Part shown: positions 23,840 to 31,694 of the stretch, in pieces
Layout of the letters: each line of letters starts with the position of its first letter
Numbering within the stretch: position 1 is the stretch's first letter
Source: Mesorhizobium qingshengii
Lineage (GTDB): Bacteria; Pseudomonadota; Alphaproteobacteria; Rhizobiales; Rhizobiaceae
NCBI RefSeq assembly: GCF_900103325.1
Contig: NZ_FMXM01000023.1
Coordinates: forward strand, 49,994-113,993
Length of the DNA: 64,000 nucleotides
Direction: 5' to 3'
Translations under genes and position numbers: made by a program
Notes under the pieces: model-generated
Database searches by the model: none
What the model saw: only the letters and a program-made list of their open reading frames with translations
What the model was told of the DNA's origin: nothing

Positions 23840-24945
23840 TTCGCGGCCCTCTCTGTCGACATGGTGTTCCTGACGGCGGCGCCCTCTTCGTACCAGCCCT
23901 TGCTGCGGTTGACGATCCACACCACCGACAGCATGACCGGAACCTCGATGAGGACCCCGACGACGGTCGCGAGTGCGGCACCCGAATTCAGCCCGAACAG
24001 CGCGATCGCCGCCGCCACCGCCAGTTCGAAGAAGTTCGACGCGCCGATCAGCGCCGATGGCCCGGCCACGCAGTGCCGCTCGCCGGAGATGCGGTTGAGC
24101 AGATAGGCGACGCCGGAGTTGAAGTAGACCTGGATCAGGATCGGCACCGCCAGCAGCGCGATCACCAGCGGCTGGGCGATGATCTGCTCGCCCTGGAAGC
24201 CGAACAGCAGCACCAGCGTCGCCAGCAGGGCAACCAGCGACAAGGGCTGCAGCGCGGCCAGCAGCGCATCGAGCCCGCCCTGCCCCTTCGCCGCCAGCAG
24301 CCGGGCGCGGACCAGCTGCGCGACGATCACCGGCAGGACGATGTAGAGCGCCACCGACAGCACCAGCGTGCCCCATGGCACGGTGATCGCCGACAGGCCG
24401 AGCAGCAGGCCGACGATGGGCGCGAAGGCGACGATCATGATCGCGTCGTTGAGCGCCACTTGCGACAGCGTGAAATTCGGCTCGCCGCGCGTCAGGTTCG
24501 ACCACACGAACACCATTGCCGTGCACGGTGCCGCGGCCAGGATGATCAGCCCGGCGATGTAGGAATCGATCTGCGCGGCGGGAAGCCACGGCCGCAACAG
24601 CCAGCCGATGAAGAGCCAGCCGAGCAGCGCCATCGAGAACGGCTTCACCGCCCAGTTGATGAACAGTGTCACGCCGATGCCGCGCCAATAGGTGCCGACG
24701 CTGGCCAGCGAGGCGAAATCGACGCGCAACAGCATCGGCACGATCATCAGCCAGATCAGCACGGCGACGGGAATGTTGACCCTGGCGATTTCGGCCGCCG
24801 CGATGGCGCCGAACACGCCTGGCAGCAAATGGCCGAGCGCCACACCGGCGACGATGCACAGCGCCACCCACACCGTCAGGTATTTCTCGACGAAGCCGAT
24901 GCCGGGCCTCGGTGCCTCGCCAGCGTTCAGAGCGTGATCGGTCAT
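23836..24945 (-). CDS. acr3: ACR3-family arsenite efflux permease
   Basis: A 369-residue ten-helix transporter of the ACR3 (BASS superfamily) type that expels As(III). The essential cysteine motif is visible in IILAAAPCTAMVFVWSNLTR, and GEPNFTLSQVALND follows as in other ACR3 proteins. Start ATG 24945 (MTDHALNAGE) has AAGGAAC upstream. It lies between the two arsenate reductase genes, in the usual order arsR-arsC-acr3-arsC of rhizobia. Confidence 0.94.
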   Translation of the reverse strand: MTDHALNAGEAPRPGIGFVEKYLTVWVALCIVAGVALGHLLPGVFGAIAAAEIARVNIPVAVLIWLMIVPMLLRVDFASLASVGTYWRGIGVTLFINWAVKPFSMALLGWLFIGWLLRPWLPAAQIDSYIAGLIILAAAPCTAMVFVWSNLTRGEPNFTLSQVALNDAIMIVAFAPIVGLLLGLSAITVPWGTLVLSVALYIVLPVIVAQLVRARLLAAKGQGGLDALLAALQPLSLVALLATLVLLFGFQGEQIIAQPLVIALLAVPILIQVYFNSGVAYLLNRISGERHCVAGPSALIGASNFFELAVAAAIALFGLNSGAALATVVGVLIEVPVMLSVVWIVNRSKGWYEEGAAVRNTMSTERAAK

Positions 24946-24962
24946 GATGGGGGTTCCTTGAC

Positions 24963-25472
24963 TCAGCCGGCCTTCGGCAGGTTGCGGCCGATCTCGTCCA
25001 GCCGCTTCTGCAAGGCGAGCTTGTCGACCATGTTCACCGGCAGACTGACGAAGGTCGAGATCCGGTTGTTGAGCATGCGGTAGGCTTCGGCGAAGGCGAG
25101 ATGCTTTTCGGCGTCCGTGCCTTCGGCGGCAGCGGGATCGGGAATGCCCCAATGTGCCGTCATCGGCTGCCCCGGCCAGATTGGACAGGACTCGTTGGCG
25201 GCGTTGTCGCAGACCGTGAAGACGAAGTTCATCTCCGGCGCGCCGGGAACCGCGAACTCTTCCCAGCTCTTCGAGCGGGCGAAAGACGAGTCGTAGTTGA
25301 GGCTTTTCAGCAATTGCAGCGCGTAGGGATGCACCTCGCCTTTCGGCTGCGATCCGGCCGAATAGGCCTTGAACTTTCCGGCGCCGACACGGTTCAGGAT
25401 CGCTTCGGCAAGGATCGACCGGGCCGAATTGCCGGTGCACAGAAACAGCACGTTGAATGTCGGATTGCTCAT
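24963..25472 (-). CDS. arsC: Arsenate reductase, low-molecular-weight phosphatase type
   Basis: A 169-residue protein with the phosphatase loop LFLCTGNSARS (CX5R, Cys12) at the N-terminus and the general-acid region VCDNAANESCPIWPGQP, as in thioredoxin- or glutaredoxin-linked ArsC enzymes. ATG 25472 has GGGAG at good distance; a GTG at 25505 overlapping arsR is possible. Second gene of the main ars operon. Confidence 0.9.
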   Translation of the reverse strand: MSNPTFNVLFLCTGNSARSILAEAILNRVGAGKFKAYSAGSQPKGEVHPYALQLLKSLNYDSSFARSKSWEEFAVPGAPEMNFVFTVCDNAANESCPIWPGQPMTAHWGIPDPAAAEGTDAEKHLAFAEAYRMLNNRISTFVSLPVNMVDKLALQKRLDEIGRNLPKAG

Positions 25473-25494
25473 TGGCGATTGCTCCCACACAAGA

Positions 25495-25827
25495 TTAACA
25501 GTCACAGGTCACGGCATTGATGACGGGACGGCAGAGCTCCGGCGCACCGTTGCAGCAATCTTCCATCAGATAGGCCAACAGGTCGCGGAAGCCGGTCATG
25601 TCGGCGACATAGCGCACGATGCGGCCGTCGCGTTCGGGGCGAATCAGCCCGGCATGGGCCAGCACCTTCAAATGCGCCGACATGGTGTTCTGGACCGTAT
25701 CCAGCCTTGTGGCGATCTCGCCCGCCGCAATGCCTTCCGGACCGGCGCGCACGAGCAGCCGGAAGACATCCAGCCGCGTCTCCTGGCCAAGCGCGGCCAG
25801 CGCGTTCAACGTGTCTTTCTTATCCAT
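25495..25827 (-). CDS. arsR: ArsR-family repressor (main ars operon)
   Basis: A 110-residue ArsR/SmtB regulator with recognition helix TVQNTMSAHLKVLAHAGLI (44-62). Cysteines cluster at the C-terminus: Cys91, Cys92, Cys99, Cys108 and Cys110 (DCCNGAPELC and CDC), so As(III) is probably sensed there. It heads arsR-arsC-acr3-arsC. It is similar in design to the second ArsR at 23039 but differs in the recognition helix, so the two arms may respond to different operators. Confidence 0.93.
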   Translation of the reverse strand: MDKKDTLNALAALGQETRLDVFRLLVRAGPEGIAAGEIATRLDTVQNTMSAHLKVLAHAGLIRPERDGRIVRYVADMTGFRDLLAYLMEDCCNGAPELCRPVINAVTCDC

Positions 25828-25853
25828 ATATCCGAATCCTTGGATTTATGGAT
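25822..25853 (-). promoter_or_regulatory. Inverted repeat at the main ars promoter
   Basis: ATCCAT (25822-25827) and ATGGAT (25848-25853) flank an inner AATCC-TT-GGATT dyad. The repeat covers the arsR start codon and the bases just upstream, the expected place for an autoregulatory operator. Confidence 0.5.
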
Positions 25854-25915
25854 TTCTAGATACCGCCTTCCCTGTGATCTGTAAAGCGATCTGGAGGCAG
25901 CGCCCTCGCCTGCCA

Positions 25916-26614
25916 CTATACGACCGCCAGCACCTTTCCCGTATCGTGCTGGCGCACGAAATCCACGCGGGCGCCGTCCCAGTGGTAGCTGTAATGCCTG
26001 CCCTGGACCGGAACGGTGATCACGTCCGGCCAGAAGATGCCGATGCAGCCCCCGCCCCGCCTGCGCACGCTGTTCCACACCAGCCCGTCGCTGCCGGCGG
26101 CCCGCAGGGCGCGCCCTTCCGCCTGCGAGGCGGTGTAGTCGTCGGGATCGAGCACGCCGGGCACCGCGTTCACGTCGTCGAGGTCGCGGTCGACGCTGCC
26201 GATCAGCACGCGGAAATCCGCCGTCCAGCCCGCATCCTCGTTGGTGGCGCGCATGAATTTCTGATGGTGGTGGATGGTTTCGGCCAGCGCCACCTCCTCG
26301 CTGTCGCCGGCATAATAGATCCCGTAGCTGCCATCCGAGAACCGGCCCGGCCGCAGCGTCGAACAATGCACGAAGGGTGCCATCACGAAGCTGGCGCCGG
26401 GGCCGGAAACCCGCCTTGCGGCCGGCACCTTGCCGAGGTCGCCGAGTTCGAGCCGGATGCGTGGGTTCGTCTTCTCCTCGACGGCCGCCAGCGCCTCCCA
26501 GTCACGCGGGTCGGCAATGTCCTCGAAGAGGTCGATCGGGGGATGGATGGAGCGGATGATGCGGAAGGTCTGGTGCCAGTCGACGCGGCGACGGACCGCA
26601 AGCCCACTCACCAT
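25916..26614 (-). CDS. RES-domain toxin
   Basis: A 232-residue RES-family protein (ADP-ribosyltransferase-like fold; known members deplete NAD+ or modify metabolic enzymes). The three residues that name the family can be placed: Arg in RPGRFSDGSYGIYYAG, Glu in ALAETIHHHQKF and Ser in LVWNSVRRRGG. ATG 26614 overlaps the antitoxin gene's end by 7 bases. Longer upstream reading in this frame is only antisense-like sequence within the antitoxin gene. Product would be a toxin neutralised by the adjacent Xre-type protein. Confidence 0.88.
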   Translation of the reverse strand: MVSGLAVRRRVDWHQTFRIIRSIHPPIDLFEDIADPRDWEALAAVEEKTNPRIRLELGDLGKVPAARRVSGPGASFVMAPFVHCSTLRPGRFSDGSYGIYYAGDSEEVALAETIHHHQKFMRATNEDAGWTADFRVLIGSVDRDLDDVNAVPGVLDPDDYTASQAEGRALRAAGSDGLVWNSVRRRGGGCIGIFWPDVITVPVQGRHYSYHWDGARVDFVRQHDTGKVLAVV

Positions 26615-27036
26615 GCACCACGCTCCGCATCGAGCCATTCTCGCATCGCGGCGAGATCGGCGATTTCGCCGCGCAGCATCAGGTCGAGGGCCGATTGCCC
26701 GCCGAAGGTGGCATTCGGCTTGCGGATCCAGGCGTAGCCGCGCGCCGGATCGGTGAAGAGATAGCGCAGGCCTTTGTGGATGCCCATCAGGTGCGCCATG
26801 CGGGTGCGCAGGTCGCGATCGATCCGGCCGATGCCGCCTTCCTTCCAGCGCGCGCCAGTCTTCCAACGTGCCCAGGTGCGCGCCGACATGCCGCCGAGCA
26901 GGATGCAGGCCTCGCTATCGGTCAGATTCCAGGCCTTGAACAGGTTGACGGTGGTGCGCGCCAGCGCGCCCGCCTCGTCGTCGGTGATGACGCTGCCAAC
27001 CGTGGACGGTGTGGTGACTATGGGCTGAAGCTGCAT
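26608..27036 (-). CDS. Xre/MbcA/ParS-type antitoxin (DUF2384)
   Basis: A 142-residue antitoxin with an N-terminal helical DNA-binding part (ACILLGGMSARTWARWKTGA region, about 44-63) and the C-terminal DUF2384 toxin-binding domain (GLRYLFTDPARGYAWIRKPN and FGGQSALDLMLRGEIADL). It precedes and overlaps the RES toxin gene, the standard order of RES-Xre modules, and should both neutralise the toxin and repress the operon. Confidence 0.9.
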   Translation of the reverse strand: MQLQPIVTTPSTVGSVITDDEAGALARTTVNLFKAWNLTDSEACILLGGMSARTWARWKTGARWKEGGIGRIDRDLRTRMAHLMGIHKGLRYLFTDPARGYAWIRKPNATFGGQSALDLMLRGEIADLAAMREWLDAERGAW

Positions 27037-27060
27037 TTTGCTCCCTCGCTATTGGCAGAG

Positions 27061-27087
27061 ATATAGCATGTGTTTGCCAAATGGCAA
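27061..27087 (-). promoter_or_regulatory. Promoter and operator of the RES-Xre module
   Basis: On the minus strand, TTGCCA (-35), 16 bases, then TATATC (-10) precede the antitoxin. The -35 is part of a perfect palindrome TTGCCA-TT-TGGCAA (27074-27087), and another half-site TGCCAA lies between the -10 and the start codon. The position suits autorepression by the antitoxin. Confidence 0.6.
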
Positions 27088-27171
27088 GGATGGGGTCGTA
27101 GGGCAACGGCTTTCAGATCAATGAAAATTCCGAACTTGTGAGGGGGGGCTGCCAATCGCCGGGCCCAGTGC

Positions 27172-27343
27172 CGCCCCTCACCTGCCTGCCGGCATCCTCT
27201 CCCCGTAGTGACGGGGAGAGGGGCGCTGTCATCGCCGGTTTCGCCAATCACCAGCGTCGCAAGAAAAGGCACCGGCGTTGCGGCTAGCCCCCTTCTCCCC
27301 GTCACTATACGGGGAGAAGTGCCCGGCAGGGCGATGAGGGGCG
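27172..27343. repeat. 172-bp palindromic intergenic element, copy 1
   Basis: Outer arms CGCCCCTCAC and GATGAGGGGCG flank two internal hairpins, CCTCTCCCCGT.ACGGGGAGAGG and CTTCTCCCCG.CGGGGAGAAG. A second copy at 31695-31868 has the same order and about the same length. Non-coding mobile or mosaic element of the type frequent in Mesorhizobium. Confidence 0.75.
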
Positions 27344-27411
27344 GCGCCGACCTCGCAATGATTCCGGCTCCAACAGGTCGAGTGCCGTGTCGAACGGACG
27401 GCGCGTCGTGC

Positions 27412-28845
27412 CTACTCCGCCGCCTCATACCCCGCGATGCCCTTGATCTCGAGGAAATCCTCGAGCCCGTATTCGGCGTATTCGCGGCCGTTGCCCGATT
27501 GCTTGTAGCCGCCGAACGGCAGGCCGGCGTCCCAGGTCGGGTAGTTGATGTAGACATTGCCGGAGCGCATGCGCGCCGCCACGTCGCGCGCCTTGTGGAT
27601 GTCCTTGGCCTGGATGTAGGAGGCCAGGCCGTAGACGGTGTCGTTGGCCTGCTCGACCGCCTGTTCGACCGTGTCATAGGGCATGATCGCCAGCACCGGC
27701 CCGAAGATCTCCTCGCGCGCGATGCGCATGTCGTGCGTGACGTCGGCGAACACCGTCGGCCGGATGTAGTAGCCGCGGTTGAGTTCGGCCGGCCGGCCGG
27801 GACCACCCGTCACCAGCGTGGCGCCTTCGTCGATGCCGCTCTGGATCAGGTCCTGGATCTTGTCGAACTGGACCTGGCTGACCACCGGGCCGAGCCTGGT
27901 GCTGGCCGCGTCAGCGGGACCGACAGTGAACTTTTCCGCCGCTGCCTTGGCATAGCCAGCCGCCTCGTCGTGACGGTCGCGCGGCACGAACATGCGCGTC
28001 GGCGCGTTGCAGGACTGGCCGCTGTTGCCGAAGCAGCCGGCGACGCCCTTGGTGACGGCGGTGGCGAGATCGACATCCGGGAACAGGATGTTGGCCGATT
28101 TTCCGCCAAGCTCCTGGTGCACGCGCTTGACCGTGTCGGCGGCGGCCTTGGCCACCAGGATGCCGGCCCGCGTCGAGCCGGTGAACGACATCATGTCGAT
28201 GTCGGGGTGGCTGGACAGCGCCTGGCCGACACCCGGGCCGTCGCCGTTGACGAGGTTGAACACGCCCTTCGGCACGCCGGCCTCGTCGATGATCTCGGCG
28301 AAGATGATGGCGTCGAGCGGCGCGATCTCGGACGGCTTCAGCACCATGGTGCAGCCGGCGGCAAGCGCCGGACCCACCTTGCAGGTGATCTGGTTCAGCG
28401 GCCAGTTCCACGGCGTGATCAGGCCGACGACGCCGATCGGCTCCTTGACGATCAGCGACGAGCCCTTGACGTGACGGAACTGGAACGACTTCAGCACTTC
28501 CGCCATCTTCTGCAGATGCGCCAGCCCAACACCGACTTGGCTGTCGAGCGCGAACTGGCGCGGCGCGCCCATCTCGCGCGACACGGCCAGCGCCAGATCG
28601 GCGCTGCGCTTCTTGTAGACCTCGATGACGCGATTCAGGATATCGAGCCGCTCTTCGACCGACGTGAAACCGAACGTGTTGAAGGCGCGCTTGGCGGCGG
28701 CCACCGCCTTGTCGACATCGGCCTTGGAGCCAAGCGAGATCTGCGCAAAGGCGTCTTCGTTCGACGGATCGATGACATCGAGCGTGTTGGGCACGACAGG
28801 ATCGACCCACGCGCCATCGATATAGAACTGCAGATTGTGTGACAT
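27412..28845 (-). CDS. Aldehyde dehydrogenase family protein
   Basis: A 477-residue NAD(P)-dependent aldehyde dehydrogenase. Conserved positions: Asn147 in TPWNWP, general base Glu245 in QELGGKSAN, nucleophile Cys279 in GNSGQSCNAPTR, and EEIFGPVLAIMPY near residue 375. ATG 28845 has AAGGGAG upstream and was preferred to an in-frame GTG-like start 45 bases earlier. It stands alone between two intergenic regions; specificity cannot be assigned. Confidence 0.93.
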   Translation of the reverse strand: MSHNLQFYIDGAWVDPVVPNTLDVIDPSNEDAFAQISLGSKADVDKAVAAAKRAFNTFGFTSVEERLDILNRVIEVYKKRSADLALAVSREMGAPRQFALDSQVGVGLAHLQKMAEVLKSFQFRHVKGSSLIVKEPIGVVGLITPWNWPLNQITCKVGPALAAGCTMVLKPSEIAPLDAIIFAEIIDEAGVPKGVFNLVNGDGPGVGQALSSHPDIDMMSFTGSTRAGILVAKAAADTVKRVHQELGGKSANILFPDVDLATAVTKGVAGCFGNSGQSCNAPTRMFVPRDRHDEAAGYAKAAAEKFTVGPADAASTRLGPVVSQVQFDKIQDLIQSGIDEGATLVTGGPGRPAELNRGYYIRPTVFADVTHDMRIAREEIFGPVLAIMPYDTVEQAVEQANDTVYGLASYIQAKDIHKARDVAARMRSGNVYINYPTWDAGLPFGGYKQSGNGREYAEYGLEDFLEIKGIAGYEAAE

Positions 28846-29006
28846 GGTTTCTCCCTTGGGGGTGCGCCGCGTGGCCGTGCCGACCGTCATATGTGGCTAG
28901 AAATAACGATGCGCAAACGGCACTGTCAAACGCAACCCCCGAAGTGGTTGAGCCAGCGCGCCAGTCATTGAGCCAGGGGGCCAGCACCTGGCCTGGTGAG
29001 GATGGA

Positions 29007-29390
29007 CTACAGCAACGTATGTCCAGCCTCGGCCAGAAGCCGCCTCACGGCGGCCTGATCCGTCGCTTTCACCAGGAGATGGTCGCCATCGAAAGTGGAC
29101 ACCACGACGATGCCCAACCCGTTTTCCGACAATGGCCTGATGACCGACAGCACGATACCGGTTTCGCCGAAGGCAAACGGCCCTTCGAATTTGAAGGCGA
29201 CCCAGTCGCCGTCCTGCCTGACGGCATCCGGCACGCGATCCTGCAGGCAGACGATCGAAAGTTCGTCGTCGGTCCTGGTGATGCTGACGAAGCCGGGCCC
29301 GTCCGCCCAACCCGGAATGGCGTCGCCCCTCTCAAGCCGCGAAATCGCGTAAAGCCTGGGAAGTTGCTTCAATCTGATCCTGGCAGTCAT
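29007..29390 (-). CDS. ACT-domain protein (CASTOR-like ACT)
   Basis: A 127-residue protein made of two ACT-like modules: FVSITRTDDELSIVCLQDRV (about 34-53) and a second with GIVLSVIRPLSENGLGIVVV and HLLVKATDQAAVRRLLAEAG. This is the arrangement of the small 'ACT-domain' proteins related to the arginine sensor CASTOR. Small-molecule, probably amino-acid, binding is inferred from the family. It follows the acetyltransferase gene by 28 bp and belongs to the operon with the Arg-rich leader. Confidence 0.8.
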   Translation of the reverse strand: MTARIRLKQLPRLYAISRLERGDAIPGWADGPGFVSITRTDDELSIVCLQDRVPDAVRQDGDWVAFKFEGPFAFGETGIVLSVIRPLSENGLGIVVVSTFDGDHLLVKATDQAAVRRLLAEAGHTLL

Positions 29391-29418
29391 TATCGGGTTC
29401 CGCTCTTCCGATTACCGG

Positions 29419-29886
29419 CTATTGCGCCAGTTTCTTGCTCATATAGACCGTCACGCCGCCCATGAACGGCTCTTCGCGGTCGATCACATAGCCGTGCCGT
29501 TTGTACAGCGACACATTGCTCTCGAAGGCGCCATTGGTCAGCAGCCGAAGCTCGGACCGGCTGGCTTCCGCGGCCCTGCGCTCGGCCTGTTCCAGCAGCA
29601 GCCGGCCGATGCCCCTGCCCTGCGCCAGCGGCGCGACGCAGACATTCTCGATCCAGAGATGATCGTCGGCCAGCATGGTTTCGATCACCCCGACCATGCG
29701 GCCCTCCTCGATGGCGAGATCGAACGAATGCTCGGCAACGGCCTTGTCGTAGTCGGCACGCATCGGCAGCGGCTCGCGGCCGATCACCGGCACCCACTTC
29801 GCATAGGCGGCACGCACGATGTCTCTGATGGCTGCGGCGTCAGCCGGTTCGGCCGGCCGAAGCCGGATGGAAGTATCGATGGTCAT
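29419..29886 (-). CDS. GNAT-family N-acetyltransferase
   Basis: A 155-residue acetyltransferase. The acetyl-CoA loop is seen in VAPLAQGRGIGRLLLEQAER (R/QxxGxG/A) near residue 85; N-terminal IRLRPAEPADAAAIRDIVRA and C-terminal LYKRHGYVIDREEPFMGG are typical. Substrate unknown. ATG 29886 lies 7 bases after GGAG; a GTG just before it is possible. The gene is preceded by a GC hairpin with a T-run and a 31-codon Arg-rich ORF, suggesting regulation by attenuation. Confidence 0.88.
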   Translation of the reverse strand: MTIDTSIRLRPAEPADAAAIRDIVRAAYAKWVPVIGREPLPMRADYDKAVAEHSFDLAIEEGRMVGVIETMLADDHLWIENVCVAPLAQGRGIGRLLLEQAERRAAEASRSELRLLTNGAFESNVSLYKRHGYVIDREEPFMGGVTVYMSKKLAQ

Positions 29887-29909
29887 CACAATGCTCCAGA
29901 CATAGAAAA

Positions 29910-29936
29910 CCCCGCCGGCGGATGTCGCGGGCGGGG
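29910..29936 (-). terminator. Terminator-like hairpin before the GNAT gene
   Basis: On the minus strand, CCCCGCC and GGCGGGG form a 7-bp stem of G-C pairs, directly followed by TTTTC. It lies 23 bases after the stop codon of the leader ORF and 24 bases before the GNAT start, the place of an attenuator rather than of an ordinary gene end, since no other gene ends here on this strand. Confidence 0.6.
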
Positions 29937-29958
29937 CTGGGAAACGAACGAACCGGAT

Positions 29959-30054
29959 CTATCGTGCCAGTCTTTGTCGTCGCGCGATCAGCTTGCCGCT
30001 CCGCACTGTGCGGGAACGGCGTCGCTTGGTGTTGGCTGGCGCAAGGACGAACAT
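29959..30054 (-). CDS. Arg-rich leader peptide ORF (31 codons)
   Basis: ATG 30054 to TAG 29959 encodes 31 residues beginning MFVLAPANTKRRRSRTVR; nine are arginine and two lysine, with three consecutive Arg codons at 11-13. There is no ribosome site, but TTGACA stands 31 bases upstream (30085-30090), which would put the transcription start at about the ATG, as in leaderless trpL of rhizobia. Inside the ORF lies a perfect dyad CCGCAC-A-GTGCGG (pause-hairpin candidate). Together with the downstream terminator-like hairpin this suggests ribosome-mediated attenuation sensing arginine supply. Confidence 0.45.
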   Translation of the reverse strand: MFVLAPANTKRRRSRTVRSGKLIARRQRLAR

Positions 30055-30207
30055 GGCGCCAAGCTGGAACAGGAGTAGCGGCGCTGTCAAGACGGCCGCT
30101 CGATCGGAAATGTCCCATATCGGCGATGCGGTTCTGGCCTTCAGGTCCGCTGAGCATGGAATCGCTATATATGCCTTGCCGTGACGGCAATTGATCGATG
30201 GAAAAAA

Positions 30208-30798
30208 ATGACCGGGACGCTGAACAAGACGGTGCGGATGGTCGCCATCCTGAACCTTGGCTATTTCGGAATCGAGTTTGCCGTAGCCGTCTGGATCGGA
30301 TCGGTATCGCTGTTCGCGGACAGCATCGATTTTCTCGAGGATGCATCCGTCAACCTGCTGATCATGGTCGCGCTGGGCTGGACCATCCGCAATCGAGCAC
30401 GGCTCGGAATGGCGCTGGCGGGGGTACTTCTAGTTCCGGCTTTGGCGACCCTTTGGACGGCCTGGGAGAAGTTCAACATTCCAATTCCGCCGGCGCCCGT
30501 TCCGCTGACGCTGACCGCCGCGGGCGCGATCCTCGTCAACCTGTCATGCGCGCTCATGCTCGCTCGCTATCGCCATCACAGCGGCAGCCTCACCCACGCG
30601 GCGTTCCTGTCGGCGCGCAACGATGTCCTGGCGAATGTGGCAATCATCGCCGCCGGCTTGTTCACGGCATTTGTGTGGAACTCGGCCTGGCCGGACATTG
30701 TCATCGGCCTTGCAATCGCCGCCATGAATGCGGACGCCGCCCGCGAGGTTTTCACCGCCGCGAGACGCGAGTTCGCGGAAAGCCAGATTCCAAGCTGA
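30208..30798 (+). CDS. CDF-like cation transporter family protein
   Basis: A 196-residue membrane protein of the cation diffusion facilitator fold: NKTVRMVAILNLGYFGIEFA (helix 1), FADSIDFLEDASVNLLIMVA with the acidic positions of helix 2 (HxxxD-type site here DSIDFLED), and SARNDVLANVAIIAAGLFTA in helix 5. It lacks the cytoplasmic C-terminal domain, ending just after helix 6. Such short CDF proteins occur in rhizobia; substrate is probably a divalent metal. ATG 30208 matches the family start; a GTG 27 bases earlier is in frame. Confidence 0.82.
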   Translation: MTGTLNKTVRMVAILNLGYFGIEFAVAVWIGSVSLFADSIDFLEDASVNLLIMVALGWTIRNRARLGMALAGVLLVPALATLWTAWEKFNIPIPPAPVPLTLTAAGAILVNLSCALMLARYRHHSGSLTHAAFLSARNDVLANVAIIAAGLFTAFVWNSAWPDIVIGLAIAAMNADAAREVFTAARREFAESQIPS

Positions 30799-30818
30799 GA
30801 CACGACCGCCACTCGGGC

Positions 30819-31013
30819 ACGCCCCTTGCCGGATTGGGTCTCGCCTATCTGCCCGAGGACCAGGTGACGACCTGCCTGGCCGACGGCCGGCTGGTGCGGG
30901 TGCTTGCCGACTGGTGCGCGCCCTTCGCCGGCTACCACCTCTATTACCCCAGCCGCCGCCAGGCGACGCCCGCCTTCTCGCTGCTGGTCGACGCCTTGCG
31001 CTATCGCGGCTAG
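30819..31013 (+). pseudogene. C-terminal remnant of a LysR-family regulator
   Basis: The frame ending in TAG 31011-31013 reads TPLAGLGLAYLPEDQVTTCL and later CAPFAGYHLYYPSRRQATPA, ending DALRYRG. This is the unmistakable C-terminus of LysR proteins of the type 'GIGLAYLPE...LYYPSRR'. The first three quarters, including the helix-turn-helix, are missing, so the fragment is non-functional. Confidence 0.75.
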
Positions 31014-31015
31014 GG

Positions 31016-31110
31016 CCGAAAAGCGGAACCCGGTTTACGGAAAAGATTGTGCTCAAACAAACAGATAGAGCAAGATCTCGATTCTTTCCGGATGGAACAG
31101 GCTCCAGAGC
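31016..31110. repeat. Fragment of a dispersed rhizobial intergenic repeat
   Basis: The sequence contains AAAAGCGGAACCCGGTTT, then AAAGATTGTGCTCAAACAAA and ATAGAGCAAGAT. From memory this resembles a short element found repeatedly between genes in Rhizobiales; only one copy is seen in the window, so the call needs a genome comparison. Confidence 0.35.
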
Positions 31111-31189
31111 GCGGTCCATCTGGACTGCATCTGGGAGTGTTCTATCTTCCTGCTGAACGTGATCTTGCGGACGCACCGGAGCAATCGCC

Positions 31190-31576
31190 GTGACCGACCC
31201 CGATCTTACCGACACCTATCTCGGCTATATCGCTTGCCTCAACAATCAGGACTGGCGAAACCTCCACCGGTTCGTTCATGACGAGGTGCACTACAATGGC
31301 GACCGGATCGGACTGGCCGGATACCGCAAGATGCTGGAACGGGACTTTCAGGAGATTCCCGACCTCTATTTCGACATCCAGCTGCTGATCTCCGATACGC
31401 CGTTCATAGCCAGCCGCCTTCAGTTCAACTGCACGCCAACGGGAAATTTCCTTGGCCTGCCCGTCAACGGCAGGAAAGTCTCCTTCAGCGAGAACGTTTT
31501 CTATGAATTTCTCGATGGCAGGATCAGGCATGTCTGGTCGGTCATCGACAAGGCGGCCATCGAAGCGCAGCTTTAA
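31190..31576 (+). CDS. SnoaL-like / ester cyclase family protein
   Basis: A 128-residue NTF2-fold protein starting at a GTG. The segments YLGYIACLNNQDWRNLHRFV, GLAGYRKMLERDFQEIPDLY and LGLPVNGRKVSFSENVFYEF correspond to the usual blocks of the SnoaL-like polyketide cyclase family ('ester cyclase'). These small proteins have varied or unknown roles, so no reaction is assigned. No obvious operon partner. Confidence 0.8.
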   Translation: MTDPDLTDTYLGYIACLNNQDWRNLHRFVHDEVHYNGDRIGLAGYRKMLERDFQEIPDLYFDIQLLISDTPFIASRLQFNCTPTGNFLGLPVNGRKVSFSENVFYEFLDGRIRHVWSVIDKAAIEAQL

Positions 31577-31694
31577 TGCATGTCGCCCAGAAGCGCCTGC
31601 AAATCCCCGGCATCGAGGCGCAGGGCGCGCTGATTTTCAGGGCTGACGCAGCGCGCTCGGCCTTGAGTTCGCCCACCAGTCCGGGCGTTCGCGC

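Noticed and set aside
27172..27343. CRISPR-like appearance of repeated CTCCCCGT units
   Set aside because: Only two inverted hairpins with no regular spacers; it is a palindromic intergenic element that recurs once more at 31695.
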